Shown piece by piece: positions 36,626-47,799 of a stretch of DNA of 47,799 bases. Numbering within the stretch: the stretch's first letter is position 1; every line of letters begins with the position of its first letter. The position numbers and the translations under genes are program-made. The notes under the pieces were generated by a model. The model was not told the DNA's origin, ran no database searches, and worked only from the letters and a program-made list of their open reading frames with translations. The DNA comes from Azolla pinnata (Eukaryota; Streptophyta; Polypodiopsida; Salviniales; Salviniaceae). Location: NCBI GenBank assembly GCA_037176905.1, contig JBBBWG010028023.1, positions 1,778-49,576 on the forward strand, in the 5' to 3' direction.

Positions 36626-37075
36626 GGGAAAATTACCCAAAAAAACGCCTAACAAAATTATAAATTACACTTTTTAGCGTCTGCTAAAACTAAGACTTAC
36701 AAATTATTGCCTGCTAAAACTAAGAATCACAAATAACACCTAATTCTAAAAATTAGCACTCAATTAATTGATTAACACCAAATCAATTAATTGCAAGCTC
36801 AATTAAACCAAATAGATTAATTGATCAACACCAAATTAACGGCTCAATCAATCAATTAATTAGCTTCTACAAACTTTTTGTTAACCGAATATAGGAAGGA
36901 AACCAATTAAGATCGATTAGTGCGATAGATTAGGAATAAAATCAATGAATGTTATGCTGAGGGAGTTAATCAGGCCCTAATTTTTAGTGGAAGATAAGTA
37001 TAGGTGTTAATTTTTAATTTCTGATTTGAGTAGGCGTTAACATGTAATTAATAACTTTGTTAGGCTAATTCTCCC
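36626..37075. mobile_element. MITE-like element with terminal inverted repeats
   Basis: The left end GGGAAAATTACC, then CGCCTAACAAAATTATAAAT, matches the reverse complement of the right end, GGGAGAATTA, then GCCTAACAAAGTTATTAAT. The 450-bp interior is AT-rich, non-coding and full of AATTAATTG motifs. GGG-starting ends suggest a Mutator-like origin. The flanks TATAATGAA and TACTAATAA match at only 5 of 9 positions, so the target duplication is weak or decayed. Confidence 0.6.
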
Positions 37076-37535
37076 TACTAATAATAGTGATTCTAGAGCT
37101 GATACATGCCCACAGCTCCCAACTTCTGAAACTGGATGCATTTACCAAATAATGAAACAGGAATTCATTAAATCATTTATAACTTCTTTCACGGTAGCAA
37201 GATCAATGGATTTAAACAGCTTAAAATATGCAACAAACCACCATAAAAACTCATTGCTAAACATAAGGATCGTTAAGCCAAGAGGGATCATCATATATAT
37301 ACTCGGATTGATGAGCAATCGGTGAATCAATCTATATGCATACCCTGTGATAGTGATGAGGGTGCTTACAACAATCAAATGATCAATCAACACCAATCAA
37401 TCATCGACAGCTTACATTTTTGATCGACTGAACAGCCAAATCAACAAATGAATCCATCTATATACACCAATGTGATGGCCATTCAAGCACTTACTGATGC
37501 ATGCAGGCAGTTCCAACAGCCCTACAATTGCATGC

Positions 37536-37610
37536 ATGCTTGTCAATTGCATCATTCTATCCTTTACCTCTTCACAGCAGGTATATGCTTGTCATTGCAT
37601 CATTCTATCC
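37536..37610. repeat. Short direct repeat
   Basis: The unit ATGCTTGTCAATTGCATCAT, continuing TCTATCC, at 37536-37562 recurs with a one-base deletion at 37585-37610. Intergenic; no further meaning is evident. Confidence 0.75.
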
Positions 37611-37728
37611 ATATCTCTGGATACATATACAGACCCTGTGCTTCTCTATGCAAATCTAACATCAGGTTGCAAAAACAATGAAGTGGGCATCCAAGGAAGT
37701 AGAACAGTTCATCAATCGAACACCTTTA

Positions 37729-37961
37729 TTATGATTCAGCATTCCCATTAATGCATATTAACAGGCCGATGCAGACCAACTCACAAAAGATTTTGTAACA
37801 CCTTTCAGCAGCAGCTCCTAACAATGCCTTATTTGCTTGTCGGCCTGTTGGAACGATTGATGCCGACTTCTCTTTTGATACCATATTCAAGGTAGAGAAT
37901 TGTGATCCTCCCGAAGTTTGCTGGGAGTCTAGATCCAATTTCACACGATCAACAAATATAG
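37729..37961 (-). pseudogene. Unassigned coding-like fragment, possible lone exon
   Basis: Minus-strand open frame of about 78 codons with a protein-like, hydrophilic composition, including VKLDLDSQQTSGGSQFSTLN and IVPTGRQANKALLGAAAERC. It is preceded by a good acceptor-like TTTTGCTCAG ending at 37962. No start codon, upstream exon or donor could be linked to it. It lies 210 bp downstream of the phospholipase stop codon on the same strand, so it could be an alternative 3' exon, a relic of another gene or chance. I do not recognise the family. Confidence 0.3.
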
Positions 37962-38170
37962 CTGAGCAAAACCAATTTCAAAAATGTGGTGGTGGTGGCT
38001 TCTAGGGGTTTATGTACTAGGGCTACTCATATGCATATGAGGCTAATTTCATCAAAGGGGTCTCTTCAGTTACAAACGAGGTACATTCTGATTTGTACAC
38101 TGTATGCCACAAAGGTCGATCAATCATAAAGTATCTGACTTCCACATACCTCTTGTATGAATTTCCGAAA

Positions 38171-41100
38171 TTACCTAGATGGAAGATGGCATTTGTATTG
38201 CATCTTTGGATGTGTTTCTGTAGCTTTCTGAAGGGCGACATCCGCATTGATCCCCTCTTTGTAAATAGCATCGTAAAAGGTCGTGATGAAGGATGCCAGG
38301 TCTCTCTCTTCCTTCTCTTGCCTTCTCACTCTTTGCTCACAGCTTTCGAAATCACCATCCTCCCAATCAACCTCATCCCAGTCACTATCCGGGGTGCTCA
38401 CATCATCATCTTCATCGTCTTCCCCTCCGATGACAAAAGGTCCTGATACCTTATCATCAAAGGTAGTTGAGGCCATGGACATGTCAGATATGGGATTTTG
38501 ATGGCTCACAGGCAGCTCCACCGACGATGCTATTACGGCCTTTGCTCCAGCATCTAGAATGGCCTTAATCAATGGTGGAGGAGGGCCATACTTTCCTGTG
38601 CAGACCACAATCCGATCTCGCCATGCACCCACCTACAACCGTGCAACAGAGAATCGTATTACATCGACGGGTTTGGAAAAGCATATTCAGTTACTCACCA
38701 TTGCAACGAGCAATAATGAATCTACCAAGAGCATTTTAATCAATAACATCATACCATCCATCGTGCATCTTCAGCATCCAAATGTACTGAGGGGAGAGTC
38801 CGTTGAAAGAGGTATGCTCCGACTTCTTGATCATCAGATAGGACCTGATGAATGAGCATATATTTGGTTTTACAGATCAGAAAGGCCGGAACAAATGTAA
38901 CATCCTACAGTTTTTCTTTGTGTTGAAGTATCTACTTGGATGAATTTGTCATTGCTTTTTTATTATTTATTCTAACCTGTGTTTGCCTTCCGATAAAACG
39001 ATAGAAAGCCCTTCCGACATAGAACTTTGGGAACTGTGAAACAAGAGCAGCCACAGTTGTGATCTTTGGAAGGGTTCTATTACGCTTTTTCCGCCGGCTT
39101 TCCAAGTAAAGGCACATGTTTGCCATGACAGTTTGCAAGAATGCAGACGCAGATGGTCCCGGCTCAGCCACCGCAAAGATATCGCTTTGCCACCTGCAAT
39201 ATTTTCACACATTTGTATGAATGTTTTTTTGGAAATAAAAAAACTCAACGGAAGGAAAAACCAAGAGCAGATAAAGCTGAGTGTGTAAAAAGAGTGTAAC
39301 AAAACAAAACAGTGCAAAAAGCAATATGAGAAAGATGAATCAATTATTAAAAACTCATCTCAAACCCAAGAGAATGCTCATATCAAAGATCTATACATGA
39401 GTATACTATCTACTTAAAATCGTGATTACTGTTTCAAGCTATACATATATATTATCTCATCAACTAATTATATTCTTATGAATGACTTTTTGAAAGATCT
39501 CAGGAAATGACTGCATGAATCCATTGTAGCATGTTCAAAACAATATGCAGGTCAAAAATGAGAATTGGAAGTAGACAGAAACATGAGATTACACAAGACC
39601 AACGTACGTGAGGATCAGCCCAGCAGAATCGCTTTGAAGTGCCAAGTGAACAACACCCACTTGAGGAGACCGCTGAAGCTTCTCATTTAGATAGGATACC
39701 GGTATGGATAACTTTCGTGGACCGATAGGGGACCCTTGTGAGGGGTGCATGAGAGTGCCGGAAAGCATTTGATTATGGAGAGCACCATCTAGACTAAGAG
39801 GAGGGATGACCTCAAGGTGCTGTAAGGCTAGCTCTGGACTGTGCATAAATGGACTTCCAGGAAATATTCCAGAAAATAATGGAGATGCAAATGGAGTACT
39901 GATATTCGTAGCCGTGTTTGTCGACTTGGTGCCATGAGGAGTGCTAAACTTTTCCATTTTGATTCGATATTGCGAACAGAAAGACTCCAATGTGCGAGTA
40001 TGTCCTGATAACTTCAAGGGCTCTACATTCCCTGATGCTTCAACTAGGAACACTCTTCTCCTCCACCCTAATCGAGGTCCAGCATCATCATCTCTGTTTC
40101 TTCCTGCAGAAATTCAGTGATAGTTAAATCATCCCCTGATAGTTAAATCGGGTATTTAGAATCATCCCCTGATAGTTAAAATCTCCACATAAACAACACA
40201 ATTGAGAATGAAAGCATATGAATGGAGATAGTCCAAGTTCTACGATGTACAACACACATATCCCCAACATCAAACCCACCACTAGTCTTACCATGCACCA
40301 GAGTGTCTAATTAATTAATACCTTCCATCAAGTGTTATAACCAAGTGGTAGATAACATCATATAGGAGTGATCAATACATCAGACAGTGTAAAGTGGAAT
40401 AGAGAAAGAACAGGTGCAAGCTTTTGTTGCCAAGCCGTTGCATTCCAAACGGTGCATATAGGTAGTAGCCTGTCCATTCTAAAAGAGGAACAGAAGATTG
40501 AATCCTAGGAGATAATAATAGCATGAATAGCAGGGAGCAATACCTTTATCTTGTGGTTTGAATTTTCCTAGCGATCTCAAATTTTCTGCCCATTGGTCTT
40601 CCTCAGGCAAAGGAGGAACAACGCAATCACATGCAGCTTGGAATGCGACTGTATTTGACTCTATGTACTCTTCAGTTGCAGCCTCCAGCTTTGCCCAAAC
40701 AGCCGGATCAGTTTCATCAAGCTCCATTCCACATCTGTCATCAACTGTACCCAAAAATGGCTCCATCAGCTGAATATGAGGAGCAAGAAACCGTGCCATT
40801 AAAACTCTTGCGATGCGTAACCTGGATTGAACCGGAAGTAATGTATGTCGGGTAACATAGGAAGCAATGTGTCCACAGCCTCTTCCACACGTTCGACTGA
40901 GCATGCACTTTCAATCAAAACTTGACCAGTATCCAAGTAGCGCCAACCTCCTTTTCCCCGAGGCTATATAAATTCAATTGAAGTTTAACAGTGTCTTCAT
41001 TGCATAGATATTCAATTTATGTTTTCAACAGTCACACCTTTGTTGGAAGGTTCCCACATCCCAGTGAGATGAGGCAGCCGATTTTAATGTCTGGCCACAA

Positions 41101-44100
41101 AAGTTGAGCTTCTCGTATTGCAATGATCGTAGGATTATTTGCAACAATTGCTCCATCCTGCCAACGGTTTGTATCTGTTGGAAGTAAAAGAGACTCAACC
41201 AAACATGCAAATCATCTCAACAATGTGAACGGAAGTTTGTCATCTCATACTTTTGGAAATCAGTGTGTGCTCACCACATGAAAAATCATCAAGGTAGTAA
41301 GGCGCTGCTGAGGAGGCACGTATAGCCTCCCATATACGATGCTTGCAGCTGCCAATAAAAGCACTTCTCTTATTAGCACCAGTTTGCGTGGATAAAGGAG
41401 TTGCTGTGGCAGCTGTCCCTGAAATTGATGCAGCAGGACCATCAACTGTCCAAGGTATTATTTCAGGGGTTCCTGCAGGATACTGTGAAACCACACCGTA
41501 CCAATTAAGATAATCCAACATTCACCGTATGCTACGAGATACCCCTGCGTATCTTGTTCCAGACAACACCCTAAGAAAATGGGGTTGAACTGATCATAAA
41601 ATTGCTGAAAGTGCATATTGATCAAAGGCAGTTGGGGAGATAACAACCACATACCCTAAACCCTTAACCATAAACTCCCGGGGAGTAAACGTACTCACCA
41701 CATACCTGATAATTGCGGAATACGAACGGTTGTGCTGGCATGACACTCACAAGAGTAGACACTGCAAAAACCTTAGGAGTACCTCTAACAGCAGATTCTA
41801 TTAGCAAGTCTCCTTCCTCATCGGAACATATCTCCTTCAACAGATGCTCAAATTCATCTGCATTATGCTACAAGACCAGTAATCCAGACATAAGAAAACC
41901 GAAATGGAAAGGCGAAGATGTATTTATTGAACTTGAAAATGAACAATCCAATACCATTAATCCCTTCGCAGCAATAAGGCTTCCAGTAACAGTACACTCA
42001 CCATACAAAATCCTGACTATTTCAAGCTCAGAGACCGCAAGAATACCTTAGATCCATGGACAACAACTCTAAAGCTTTGGGAAGAACTTTTATATAGCTG
42101 ATCCAGTTTCTCCCTCCAAGTTGCTGCTTCATTGTTGGGCTCTGCGAAAACCAACTTACCTGCAAGAAAACAGATAGATAAATAAATCAAGCTATCACTC
42201 ACGGTTTATGAAGATGTTTTCTTGAAGTAAAAATCATCAATAGATAATGCATGCTGAAACGAGAGTTACTTGATGTAAAAGGAAGGTAAACATGCATTCG
42301 CACGATTGGGCTACATGATATGATTCATGCAAAGATGATCAAAATGACCACGATAGATGTCATAAGGAAGGTGGAAAATGTTGGCTCATTATTGATAGTC
42401 CCTCTGCATTCCACCATAACAATTGAAACAATTCCTTAAAAGCATTATCTCTGGGTCTGTTGTAAAATTCAAGTATGCACATTTCGTGCTTGCTATTACA
42501 AAATACATGTGGCATCAATGCTGAATTCTAGCACTTTATTTGGTAGCTTGAATTTTGATAGCTCCGGTGACTTCTCCAAATGACCAATATTAACACCACT
42601 ATGTGAGAAAGATTGCTCCTCCTACTGTCAGAAATCTTCCAGGACTGTCAGCAGGCTGGTGATAATAATGTTTGAGATGATCATTATTCTCTTAAGCCTA
42701 TATAACTAGCATGCCTTCTGAGCATGTCTGTTCCACAAAGAAGAAGAAAGTGATATCAAACTGTAATATGTATGCAATACATAAGAGAATTTCAGCAAGC
42801 TGTTTCTTCAGCTAGCGCAGACCTCCCTGAGAATAGAGGATGTGCTATCAAAATCCCCTCATCCAAGAAATCAGTGGAGATTGACACGAGACTCACATTC
42901 ACAACCTGCAGAGTGTGAGAAAAGACTTTGACCTATGACTTCCTCTTTTCCATATCTAGGTCACTGCTCCAAAACTCAGTTGCAACAGGGATTATTTTCT
43001 TTCGTTTTATTCCAGCGGCTGAAATTCTCCAAATCCATAGACAGCTCATGTTCTTAATGTCAAGCCTTGTAAATAGATCCGCACATTGGAAAGAACCATG
43101 TGCTCGTTGCAAATCTTCAGAAACTGCCGATGATCATAACCATAACCATAACTAGTTTCCAATTTTGGATTTTGCATCATTTCAATATACCATATCTTTT
43201 ATGTTGATACAGTTTGAGAACATGATCTCTCATCAATGATTCACCTTAAGAGATCAAATAACAATCAGATACAAACAGAGGGCAGTAACATCTTCAATGA
43301 ACAGCCATATTCACTCATATAAACATGTGATATTGCATATAAAGTTGATGTTGTGCAAAAGTTGAAGGGTGTACCTAGGGACTTGTAAACCTCCTCACAT
43401 TCATCTAGCGTCATTCCTTTAATGCCCAGAGCTACAGCAAGCATCCCACCCGTGGAGGTGCCACAGATAAGGTCAAACATCTCATGGATTCGTCTGCCTG
43501 TTCCTTTCTCTAATCTCCGCAACATTTGAACTGTCGCAAGCCCTCTCATCCCTCCCCCATCCATGGATAATATAGAGAGGCCGTTTTTACCCACATGTCT
43601 TCCACGCACTGCACGGCGCAAATACTCATTTTCACCTGAGATCAGGACAGTTAACAAACAGTTCTAGGATTGAATAATTAATTTGGTATTCTTGCTCTCT
43701 CATTGCTGATCGCATTTACCAAGGATTGCTAAGGCTCTCATTGCTGCTTTTGCAACTGAAGTGTTTGACGCAGCAGAAAGATGGAGCAGCATTTCTCGTA
43801 AACTCCCAGAAGCAGCGAGATTCATCCTGTTTTCTCGACAGAAAGCTAGATTTCCGATCGCAAGCAGTGCACACCGTTGAATCTGTTCTGATACAAAAGA
43901 ATTCAATGAACTAAGAAAAGTTCTCACTAATATTTTTTCTTTGCACAAGAAGCGAGTAGCACTAACCCACCTCAGGTTTTTTGTGAGTACACAGCATTTT
44001 CAGATGTTTCAATAGATCTTTCGTAAACATTTTTGCGGCAACTGCATCTGATGCAAATGCAAGATTCACAACAACCTGGAGCACTGATGTGAGAGGGTCC

Positions 44101-47100
44101 CCAGCTGATGCCTTCAGTATTGCTTCAATGGCTTGCATGATATCGGCTTTTATCAATATCAAAGCCAGAGAAGCATCAGAAGCCAGTGCTGACAAGGCCA
44201 GACAAGCTTGCACAACCTGCATTAGAAATTTCGAATATAAAACATGCGGACAGAAGTATTGCATACCTCTGGAAACTGAACCTATCTCATTTTATTTAAT
44301 CATAAAACATCTATGAAACATGACAGAATTTTAAGAATGTATGATGCTGAAATTTCAGGGTGATAGTGATACATCAGGACCTAGCCAATCATGTCTACAT
44401 TTCCTTTTCTGGTACTATGTACAATTCACTAAAATCATATTATCTTGAAAACAAATGCTGTTTCCGAATCGATCCACATGGCAAGGAAAACTAATTTAAC
44501 AATGACTTTCAATGAGGAGCTCATGATATCTACCTGTTATTTCCTTCTGTATGACATATCGATGCACATATCAAGGTGTAATGGGTTTATTCAGAAAATA
44601 TTCCCTACCACATGGCGAGTTGCAATAAGTCTATTCAGGAAATATTCCATACCACATGGCGATTGTCACTCAGCATCATATTCAGAAGCTGCCGTAATGC
44701 ACTTTGATCTTTTCCGATTGCCAAACGGTTTCTTTCATCCTCAGCTACCTTGGCAAGTGCAGATGCTAAAAGTGGATGCTGGCATGATGAAAAACGGAAA
44801 ACCAGCGCAAAGAATGCACTGAGCTTGTGTTTGGCAGCAACAAAATATGATGCACTCTCCATCTACATACAAATTAAAACCAAAGATTAGAAAAATCTCG
44901 CATGCTTCTATGGATGTCCAATGCATACATATACTTAATACTCTTTTAGTGCTGAATGGCCATAACCTTTTTCTCCAAAAGTAATATATAGTTGATCTTC
45001 TAAGTTTTTTGTAGGTAATAAAGTATCTGGAGGATTGTCCATCAGTTACTTCCAAAATACCAGGCATGCAATATTTTAACAGCAAAACTACCACAATAAG
45101 TTTTCTTTCTTGTCCATTTCTATGTATAATTTTGTTTTTTCACTGGTTTTGCTCCATGGTGGTAACATGTGTAGAATACCGTTTGAATTCTAAGCATTTT
45201 TTTAAGCATACCTCCATTTTTAAAAGTATTTAGAATGTGTATGCTAGAGATAAATACATCGAACATGTATACTGGACCAAGTTTGCCAACTAGCTTTAGT
45301 TCATTTGATCCTGGTATCCCACAAAATGCTTTGCTTGATTAAAAAAACAGCTTCGCTTTGATAAAGAAAGGAGCAATACTTCTCAGACTCTAGGTGAAAA
45401 AATCATCTTTACAATCTCTACACAAAGTTTACTAAATGAATGAAACAAAAAATATGGTTTGAATACTAGGAAATGTCGAATGCTTTAAAAAATGGCAGTT
45501 TCAGTTGAATACTTCAGCATTATCTAAAAAGTACTTAGGGAATAGGATGCTATTTAATAAAAACTATATTCACCTCTATATGCACATTGACGGTTGACAA
45601 ATCCTCATTCCCTTGTATGCGCACATTTGCAAGGGATAAATTTCTCAATTTTGCACAAGGTAGTATTTCAGGTAAAAATTCCAGTGGATTAGAAAAGAGT
45701 CTTAGTGTACGTAGCCTTGCCATAGCTCTGAAAGAGAAAAAAACGCAGGGATCTTTTAAGAGATTTAATCTGTCATTAGGAATGATACTTTATCGAATAA
45801 ACATTTTTCATAGCTGACCTGAAGTCGAGAAGAGGTCGTACTAGCTTATTATGTTCTAATGATAACTCCACCAATGCTGAACACTGCTTCAATTCAGCTG
45901 CCATTGATATTGAATCCAAAATCAATCAGCTGTACAAGTAGAAGGAAAACATGAAAATTGACACATCTTTCTCTTCTTTTTGCATATGGAATCATCTGCA
46001 GCAACTACAGAACCAAAACTCTATCAGGCAACAGACAGCACTGTCTTACGCTTGCGTCATTGTGCAATAAGAAGAAAAATACATGCTCTTTCTTTCAGTG
46101 TTGCTTCCCAAAGCTTATTGTCAAGCTTTGGCCACCTCCCGCATAAAATGCAGTTTTTAAAATTTTCTGATCATATGCCATTTTTCTGTAGGTCTATAAT
46201 TTTACTACCTTCCTCTACTTGTGTGTGTACAAGCAGAACATTTATATATAACAAACTATAGAATACAGTCCCTATTGATCAGCCACGTTATTGCTACACA
46301 CTCCGTGCTTATTAATCATTACACAGTATTCACTTGGCATATCTCATATGTACAGAAGTATCTTGCTTTGTTAGAGTAGATTAAAAACATACAGACAGTG
46401 CTGCTGATAGATGGGGAAACTAAATCAGAAAAGATATGAAAACACAGGCAACAAACAGCAAAAAGATTACCAGGTACAGAAACAAGCAAGTTGTGGTCCA
46501 ACGAAAGGACTTGAAGATGCTCCAGTCGACCAAATTCTGCAGGTAAGGCAGAGATCTTATTGTTATCAAGGAATATCTTCTCCACCATTGGGACTCGCGA
46601 AATATCTATGGGCAAAGCCTGTAAAAGAACTACATGATTTTAGGTCATAAGAAGGCGTATGGATCACCTACATCACTTCTTACCGTGTTCATAAAAACCT
46701 CATCTTTTCGTGACGCTGATCTTGGATCTTTGACATTCATCTTCATTCTACGACAATCTTTTCCATCTAATCTTGAAAGTGGCAGCTTTCTAAGAGAACA
46801 GGAAATGGGCATATCTATTTAGGTTTTGCAGAGCACAACTTTAAAAATCCCTTAGTTTGGATTTTGTATGAATATCTACTTTGAGAGCAGAAATATTATT
46901 AGGCGCCATCAGCTTAGGACCCTGCACCAGGATCATATGGTTCTACTAAAAATCACTTGCTCCTCTATATGATGAACAAAACCAAGCGCAGGCAAGTCTC
47001 GCATTGCTTCATAAACACTGCTCCTTACAGAATAAGCACAAGAAGTATTCGATCGTCATCAAGGGAAGGATTTAGAACTCGCATTTTCACTTCGTTAGAA

Positions 47101-47799
47101 GTGCTTGCACATTTTATATAGATCAGACAGAAACACAAGGAATATGAGAACAATTATCACATTGCCTCCTCGTGCAGACTATCTTTACAAGATCCTGACC
47201 CAGAAAAAATCAATCCTAAGCTTTAATTTCCACCGGTTCAAGAGACAGTTCGGTTTACTGTTACTTCAGAAGTCTTGGCAATAAGCATGAAGAATAATAG
47301 GATCGGCAGCAATCCTGTAAAATGGGACTGGCGTTACGAAATGCTGATTATGACTCAGACACACCGTGCGTCTGTGTCTTATCCCATCGGATGGTTCGAT
47401 GAGCAATCTGATATTTTTCTACGCCTACTATTTCGAAGAAATCTGGCATGAAAACAAAAATATACCGTGAGGAGGTCGAGATCGAGCATACCGTGAGGGA
47501 GCAACCCGAGAGATTGAGGACAGTGAGTGATTGCCAATGGTGGGCATAGCCGAGGAGCTCTTCGGCATAGCTAACATGCACCGATGAGCTGCTTCCTCCT
47601 CCCATGAGCCGGGAGAGCACGCCCCAACCATCGCCTTGAGGGCTCGAACCGCCCAATGTCCGAGTGGCAGAGATGGATCTGAGAGGCTCCCGCTTCTTGG
47701 AAACGCTAAGCTGTACCTGAACCCTAAATCCATCCTCATCCCCGACATGAGTGCTATTGCCATTGCCATTGCCATTGCCATTGCCATTGCCATTGCCAT
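38171..47799 (-). CDS. LRR-ARM-patatin phospholipase/galactolipase (5' end outside window)
   Basis: Minus-strand exons: 47799-47492 (partial), 46618-46471, 45897-45819, 45727-45574, 44862-44653, 44216-43971, 43882-43720, 43635-43375, 42159-42047, 41867-41706, 41482-41275, 41174-41038, 40963-40822, 40744-40544, 40103-39608, 39193-38977, 38844-38755, 38632-38171 (1264 aa visible). Order: Gly-Asn repeat; leucine-rich repeats, about 65-230 (LFLDNNKISALP-type motifs); armadillo-like repeats, about 240-435; a patatin/iPLA2 domain with DGGGMRG oxyanion loop (461-467), GTSTGG nucleophile (Ser496) and catalytic DGA (Asp690); and a conserved C-terminal region ending KCHLPSR with an acidic stretch. It matches the Arabidopsis At1g61850-type protein, recalled as a lipolytic acyl hydrolase acting on phospho- and galactolipids to release fatty acids. 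All catalytic residues are present. Exon 1 is followed by a duplicated splice donor. Confidence 0.93.
47462..47500 (-). other. Duplicated splice donor at the exon 1 boundary
   Basis: CTCACG|GTAT occurs twice on the minus strand, 26 nt apart. The proximal site (exon end 47492) keeps phase 0 with exon 2 and restores the LRR. The distal site would add 26 nt and shift the frame. Confidence 0.75.
47753..47799. repeat. (GGCAAT)n hexanucleotide repeat in coding sequence
   Basis: About seven or eight hexamers on the minus strand at the window edge, continuing outside. In the phospholipase frame they encode alternating Gly-Asn; another frame reads Met-Ala repeats and is a shadow. The true repeat length and the start codon are not visible. 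Confidence 0.9.

Noticed and set aside
26278..47799. Katanin p80 and phospholipase as a functional cluster
   Set aside because: Same strand but separated by about 4 kb of repeats, with unrelated functions; plant gene neighbours of this type are usually independent.

Overview
This is nuclear DNA from a land plant, probably a flowering plant. The evidence is five intron-rich genes (5 to 18 exons each) whose products match plant-specific or plastid protein families, together with (TTTAGGG)n plant-type telomere-like DNA, microsatellites and transposon relics. I cannot name the species. No bacterial operon, phage, CRISPR array or rRNA/tRNA gene was found.

Layout. (1) 1935-6157, minus: RNFT-like membrane RING E3 ligase, 8 exons, 445 aa. 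Its 5' flank (6158-7405) holds a GAA tract and an 81-bp satellite with a trimeric higher-order pattern. (2) 8483-11485, minus: organelle-targeted EngB/YihA-type GTPase, 5 exons, 321 aa, with tandem duplications inside introns 1 and 2. (3) 11486-14920: repeat-rich interval with a 30-bp minisatellite, a perfect hairpin, an LTR-like block, telomere-like DNA and a GAA tract. It separates the divergent EngB gene from (4) 14921-24836, plus: LETM1-like protein with an N-terminus resembling a plastid transit peptide, 18 exons, 917 aa, apparently with three GC-AG introns. (5) 26278-34227, minus: katanin p80 (WD40 plus con80 domain), 18 exons, 760 aa, with a 100-N assembly gap in one intron. (6) 34228-38170: a 1-kb GAT/GGT repeat, degenerate duplications, a MITE-like element and an unassigned coding-like fragment. 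(7) 38171-47799, minus, N-terminus outside the window: large LRR-ARM-patatin phospholipase, at least 1264 aa, 18 exons visible.

Exon boundaries were set by hand from GT/GC-AG signals, unbroken reading phase and recalled family similarity. Phase closes exactly in all five models, which supports them strongly, but no transcript data were available. The genes are not a functional cluster: they cover ER-type ubiquitin ligation, organelle ribosome assembly, an organelle membrane protein, microtubule severing and lipid hydrolysis. The only shared theme is that the divergent EngB and LETM1-like genes both encode probable organelle proteins. I found no convincing new biological system. The most unusual signals are the local tandem amplifications in 5' flanks and first introns, a short motif shared by two promoter regions, and the concentration of GC-AG introns in one gene.
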